A stretch of 64,000 nt of DNA, taken from positions 355,092 to 419,091 of the forward strand of contig JACRJX010000008.1 in assembly GCA_016235595.1 (NCBI GenBank). Reading direction: 5' to 3'. The DNA is from Verrucomicrobiota bacterium. Lineage in GTDB: Bacteria > Verrucomicrobiota > Verrucomicrobiia > CAIQCK01. The notes under the pieces were generated by a model, which was not told the origin of the DNA, searched no databases, and saw only the letters and a list, made by a program, of their open reading frames with translations. The position numbers and the translations under genes are program-made. This document shows positions 62,181 through 64,000 of this stretch, in pieces (position 1 is the first letter of the stretch; each line of letters begins with the position of its first letter).

Positions 62181-62792
62181 ATGGGTAAACACGCTCAATC
62201 CATTGACAGGCGCATCCTTGACCGCATTCGGTCGCAAGGGAAGGGACGTGTCTTCACGCCCGCAGACTTTTTGGATTTGGGCAACCGTGCCGCAGTGGAT
62301 CAGGCACTCTCGCGCAATACGCGGGCCGGTATTCTCAGGAAGGTCGGCCGTGGTCTCTACGACCTGCCGCGAAACCATCCTCTGCTTGGCCGGCTCTCCG
62401 CTTCCACCGACGCAGTAGCCAAGGCCGTCACAAACCGAGACAAGTCCACGCTCTTGCCTTCGGGAGCGCAGGCCGCCAACATGCTGGGTCTGTCCGACCA
62501 AGTCCCCATGAAGCCGGTTTACCTGACCGATGGCCGCAAACGCCGGATTCAAATGGGCAAATTCCCGGTGGTCCTGAAGCACACTACTCCCCGCACCATG
62601 AGAACCAAGAATCCCGCGAGTGCGCTGGTGATTCAGGCCCTGCGTTGGATCGGACGAAAACATGTGGACGATGACGTGATCGCCCGGTTACGTCGGAATC
62701 TGAAACCTGCTGACCGCGTTGCGTTGGTCAAGGATGCACCTCAGGCGCCGGGGTGGATCGCTGACATTTTTCACCGTCTTGCCAAGGATTGA
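62181..62792 (+). CDS. AbiEi-like antitoxin/transcriptional regulator (DUF6088)
   Basis: 203 residues. The N-terminal third is a winged helix-turn-helix (IDRRILDRIRSQGKGRVFTPADFLDL, AVDQALSRNTRAGILRKVGRGLYDLP), as in the type IV antitoxin AbiEi and DUF6088 proteins. The C-terminal part (about 75-200; SGAQAANMLGLSDQVPMKPVYL, VVLKHTTPRTM, ALRWIGRKHVDDDVI) is the conserved AbiEi_C-like domain. The toxin gene follows after 12 nt. It should repress the operon and neutralise the toxin. No ribosome-binding site is visible and the upstream palindrome abuts the start. The gene sits 66 nt downstream of the second hsdM on the same strand. Confidence 0.88.
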   Translation: MGKHAQSIDRRILDRIRSQGKGRVFTPADFLDLGNRAAVDQALSRNTRAGILRKVGRGLYDLPRNHPLLGRLSASTDAVAKAVTNRDKSTLLPSGAQAANMLGLSDQVPMKPVYLTDGRKRRIQMGKFPVVLKHTTPRTMRTKNPASALVIQALRWIGRKHVDDDVIARLRRNLKPADRVALVKDAPQAPGWIADIFHRLAKD

Positions 62793-62804
62793 CCGCCATA
62801 ACCA

Positions 62805-63878
62805 ATGGACGCCTACCTTCATCTTTTGCCAAAGGACCAGCTTGCAGCTTGCACCGAAAGCGGTCGTCGGCTTTCTCTGCAACCCGCGAGCATCGAGAAG
62901 GACTTCTGGGTTTGCTGGACACTGCGCGAACTCTTCACGCTGCCGCAGTCCGGCCCGCTGCTCACCTTCAAGGGCGGCACGTCGCTCTCCAAAGGCTGGA
63001 AACTCATCCAGCGCTTCTCCGAGGATATTGACGTGGTCATGGATCGCGACGCCCTCGGCTTTGGTGGCGACAAGGCTCCGCAGCAGCCTGGCATCAGCAA
63101 CAAAGAACGCGACCGCCGGTTGGAAGCTCTGCGCACCGTCTGCCAGAACTACATTCGCAACGTTCTCGCGCCAGAGCTGCGCGGGCGTCTTGAAAGCCGC
63201 CTGCCCGGACTCACTTGGAACCTTGCCGATGACCCGGCCGACAAGGACGGCCAAACGCTCCTCTTCCAGTATCCTACCGTTTTTCCCGCCAGCGCCTACC
63301 TCCGGCCTGTCGTGAAGATCGAACTCGGTGCCCGTTCCGACACCGAGCCGGTCATGCAACCCCAAATCCAGCCCTACATCTGCGAAGCACTACCGGAAGT
63401 TCTCGGCGACGGCAAGTTTAGTGTTCGCACCGTGGCCCCTGAGCGCACTTTTTGGGAAAAGGCCATGCTGCTGCACGAAGAAACCTTTCGGGGTGGCGAT
63501 GGGCCGAAGGTTCGGCTGGCTCGCCACTACTACGACCTCTATCGCCTCATCCAAGCCGGTGTGGGTGATCGCGCTGCCGCCGACCGCAGCCTCTTTGATC
63601 GCGTTGCAGCGCACCGCGCAGTGTTCTTCCGCAAGAAGAGAGAAGCCCAAGAATCCCTCCGTCCCGGTTCGCTTCGCCTCGTCCCCACAGCCGAACAAAT
63701 TCCGCTCTGGAAACACGATTACGATGCCATGTCAGAGACAATGTTCTTCGGCGATGTCCCCGACTTCGACGAAGTTCTTCGCATCGTCGGAGATTTCGAG
63801 CGGCGGTTTAACGAAACGGCAGCAACGGCAACTACTCCAACCCCGGCACCGGCACCACCACCAGCACCAGCAGAATGA
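62805..63878 (+). CDS. AbiEii-like nucleotidyltransferase toxin
   Basis: 357 residues. The nucleotidyltransferase core is LTFKGGTSLSKGWKLIQRFSEDIDVV (about 53-78), giving G-G-x-S and D-I-D metal-binding residues of the AbiEii/DUF1814 family. TFWEKAMLLHEE (about 216-227) and LARHYYDLYRLI match later conserved motifs. AbiEii enzymes transfer nucleotides to RNA targets and cause growth arrest. The final 25 residues are Thr/Pro/Ala repeats (PAPAPPPAPAE), an odd low-complexity tail. The stop overlaps the next gene as ATGA. With the upstream regulator this forms a complete toxin-antitoxin pair. Confidence 0.9.
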   Translation: MDAYLHLLPKDQLAACTESGRRLSLQPASIEKDFWVCWTLRELFTLPQSGPLLTFKGGTSLSKGWKLIQRFSEDIDVVMDRDALGFGGDKAPQQPGISNKERDRRLEALRTVCQNYIRNVLAPELRGRLESRLPGLTWNLADDPADKDGQTLLFQYPTVFPASAYLRPVVKIELGARSDTEPVMQPQIQPYICEALPEVLGDGKFSVRTVAPERTFWEKAMLLHEETFRGGDGPKVRLARHYYDLYRLIQAGVGDRAAADRSLFDRVAAHRAVFFRKKREAQESLRPGSLRLVPTAEQIPLWKHDYDAMSETMFFGDVPDFDEVLRIVGDFERRFNETAATATTPTPAPAPPPAPAE

Positions 63879-64000
63879 GCGGCAACAGCAAGAGCAGCAG
63901 CGGCGGCGACGGCACCGGCGCGGGCGTAGGCGCTGGCTCGGCAGCAGTGGCAGATGGTGTGCCAACTCCGCAACCAAACCTTCCGCTCGGCACGAAGAAG
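63875..64000 (+). CDS. Partial gene with Ser/Gly/Ala-rich N-terminus (runs off the window)
   Basis: The ATG at 63875 overlaps the toxin stop by 4 nt and the frame is open to the edge (42 codons). The visible part (SGNSKSSSGGDGTGAGVGAG and on to PNLPLGTKK) is low-complexity, with no domain recognisable. Position suggests the next gene of the same operon, which could be HsdS, HsdR or an accessory protein; nothing visible decides. Confidence 0.55.
   Translation, partial: MSGNSKSSSGGDGTGAGVGAGSAAVADGVPTPQPNLPLGTKK

Overview
The window is a 64-kb piece of a GC-rich bacterial chromosome, most likely from the Verrucomicrobiota or a related PVC lineage. This is inferred from gene content: long secreted proteins with PPC, VCBS, DUF4159, DUF6807/PmoA-like and hydrazine-synthase-alpha-like domains, c-type haem proteins fused to beta-propellers, and a DUF5679 zinc ribbon. 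No rRNA or other phylogenetic marker is present to prove it. Coding is dense, with many 1-4 nt stop/start overlaps, and many long antisense open frames are side effects of high GC.

Region 1 (1-9.2 kb) is a surface-polysaccharide cluster: a partial SGNH hydrolase, a WecD-like acetyltransferase and WecE transaminase (dTDP-Fuc4NAc), and on the opposite strand seven genes comprising glycosyltransferases (GT2, GT4, GT11 and a GT-D-like enzyme) and the UDP-GlcNAc 2-epimerase WecB.

Region 2 (9.4-19.8 kb) looks like a hexuronate/glucuronoxylan module: an exported TIM-barrel hydrolase, a XylR-type regulator (LacI-like sensor plus AraC helix-turn-helix), a DUF6807 secreted protein, mannonate dehydratase (UxuA), an ExuT-like transporter, a uroporphyrinogen-decarboxylase-family protein and a large GH67-N/DUF4838-like glycoside hydrolase. 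A secreted GH10 xylanase lies further on (39.8-40.9 kb).

Region 3 (19.8-50.2 kb) mixes secreted proteins of unclear role (VCBS, DUF4159, PPC and HEAT-like proteins, haem/beta-propeller proteins) with housekeeping genes: a DUF5679 zinc ribbon, a two-domain nucleoside diphosphate kinase-like protein, an aspartate aminotransferase, an ATP-grasp ligase with an inactive-transglutaminase 7TM protein, a uridine-kinase-like P-loop protein, a nucleotidyltransferase/hexapeptide/sugar-transferase fusion, glycogen phosphorylase, a STAS protein and a GltD-like oxidoreductase.

Region 4 (50.2-64 kb) is accessory. It holds a 722-bp gene-free stretch with a REP-like palindrome and a hairpin/T-tract RNA candidate, an MFS transporter, a two-gene type III-like restriction-modification system, the promoter and 5' half of a tRNA-Ser(GCU) broken in the anticodon loop (a likely island boundary), a helix-turn-helix/coiled-coil protein, two tandem HsdM methyltransferases, and an AbiEi/AbiEii-like toxin-antitoxin pair with a near-perfect 12-bp inverted repeat just before the antitoxin start. 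The island runs off the right edge inside a further gene. The best leads for something new are this defence operon and its operator, the broken tRNA, and the sugar-transferase fusion.
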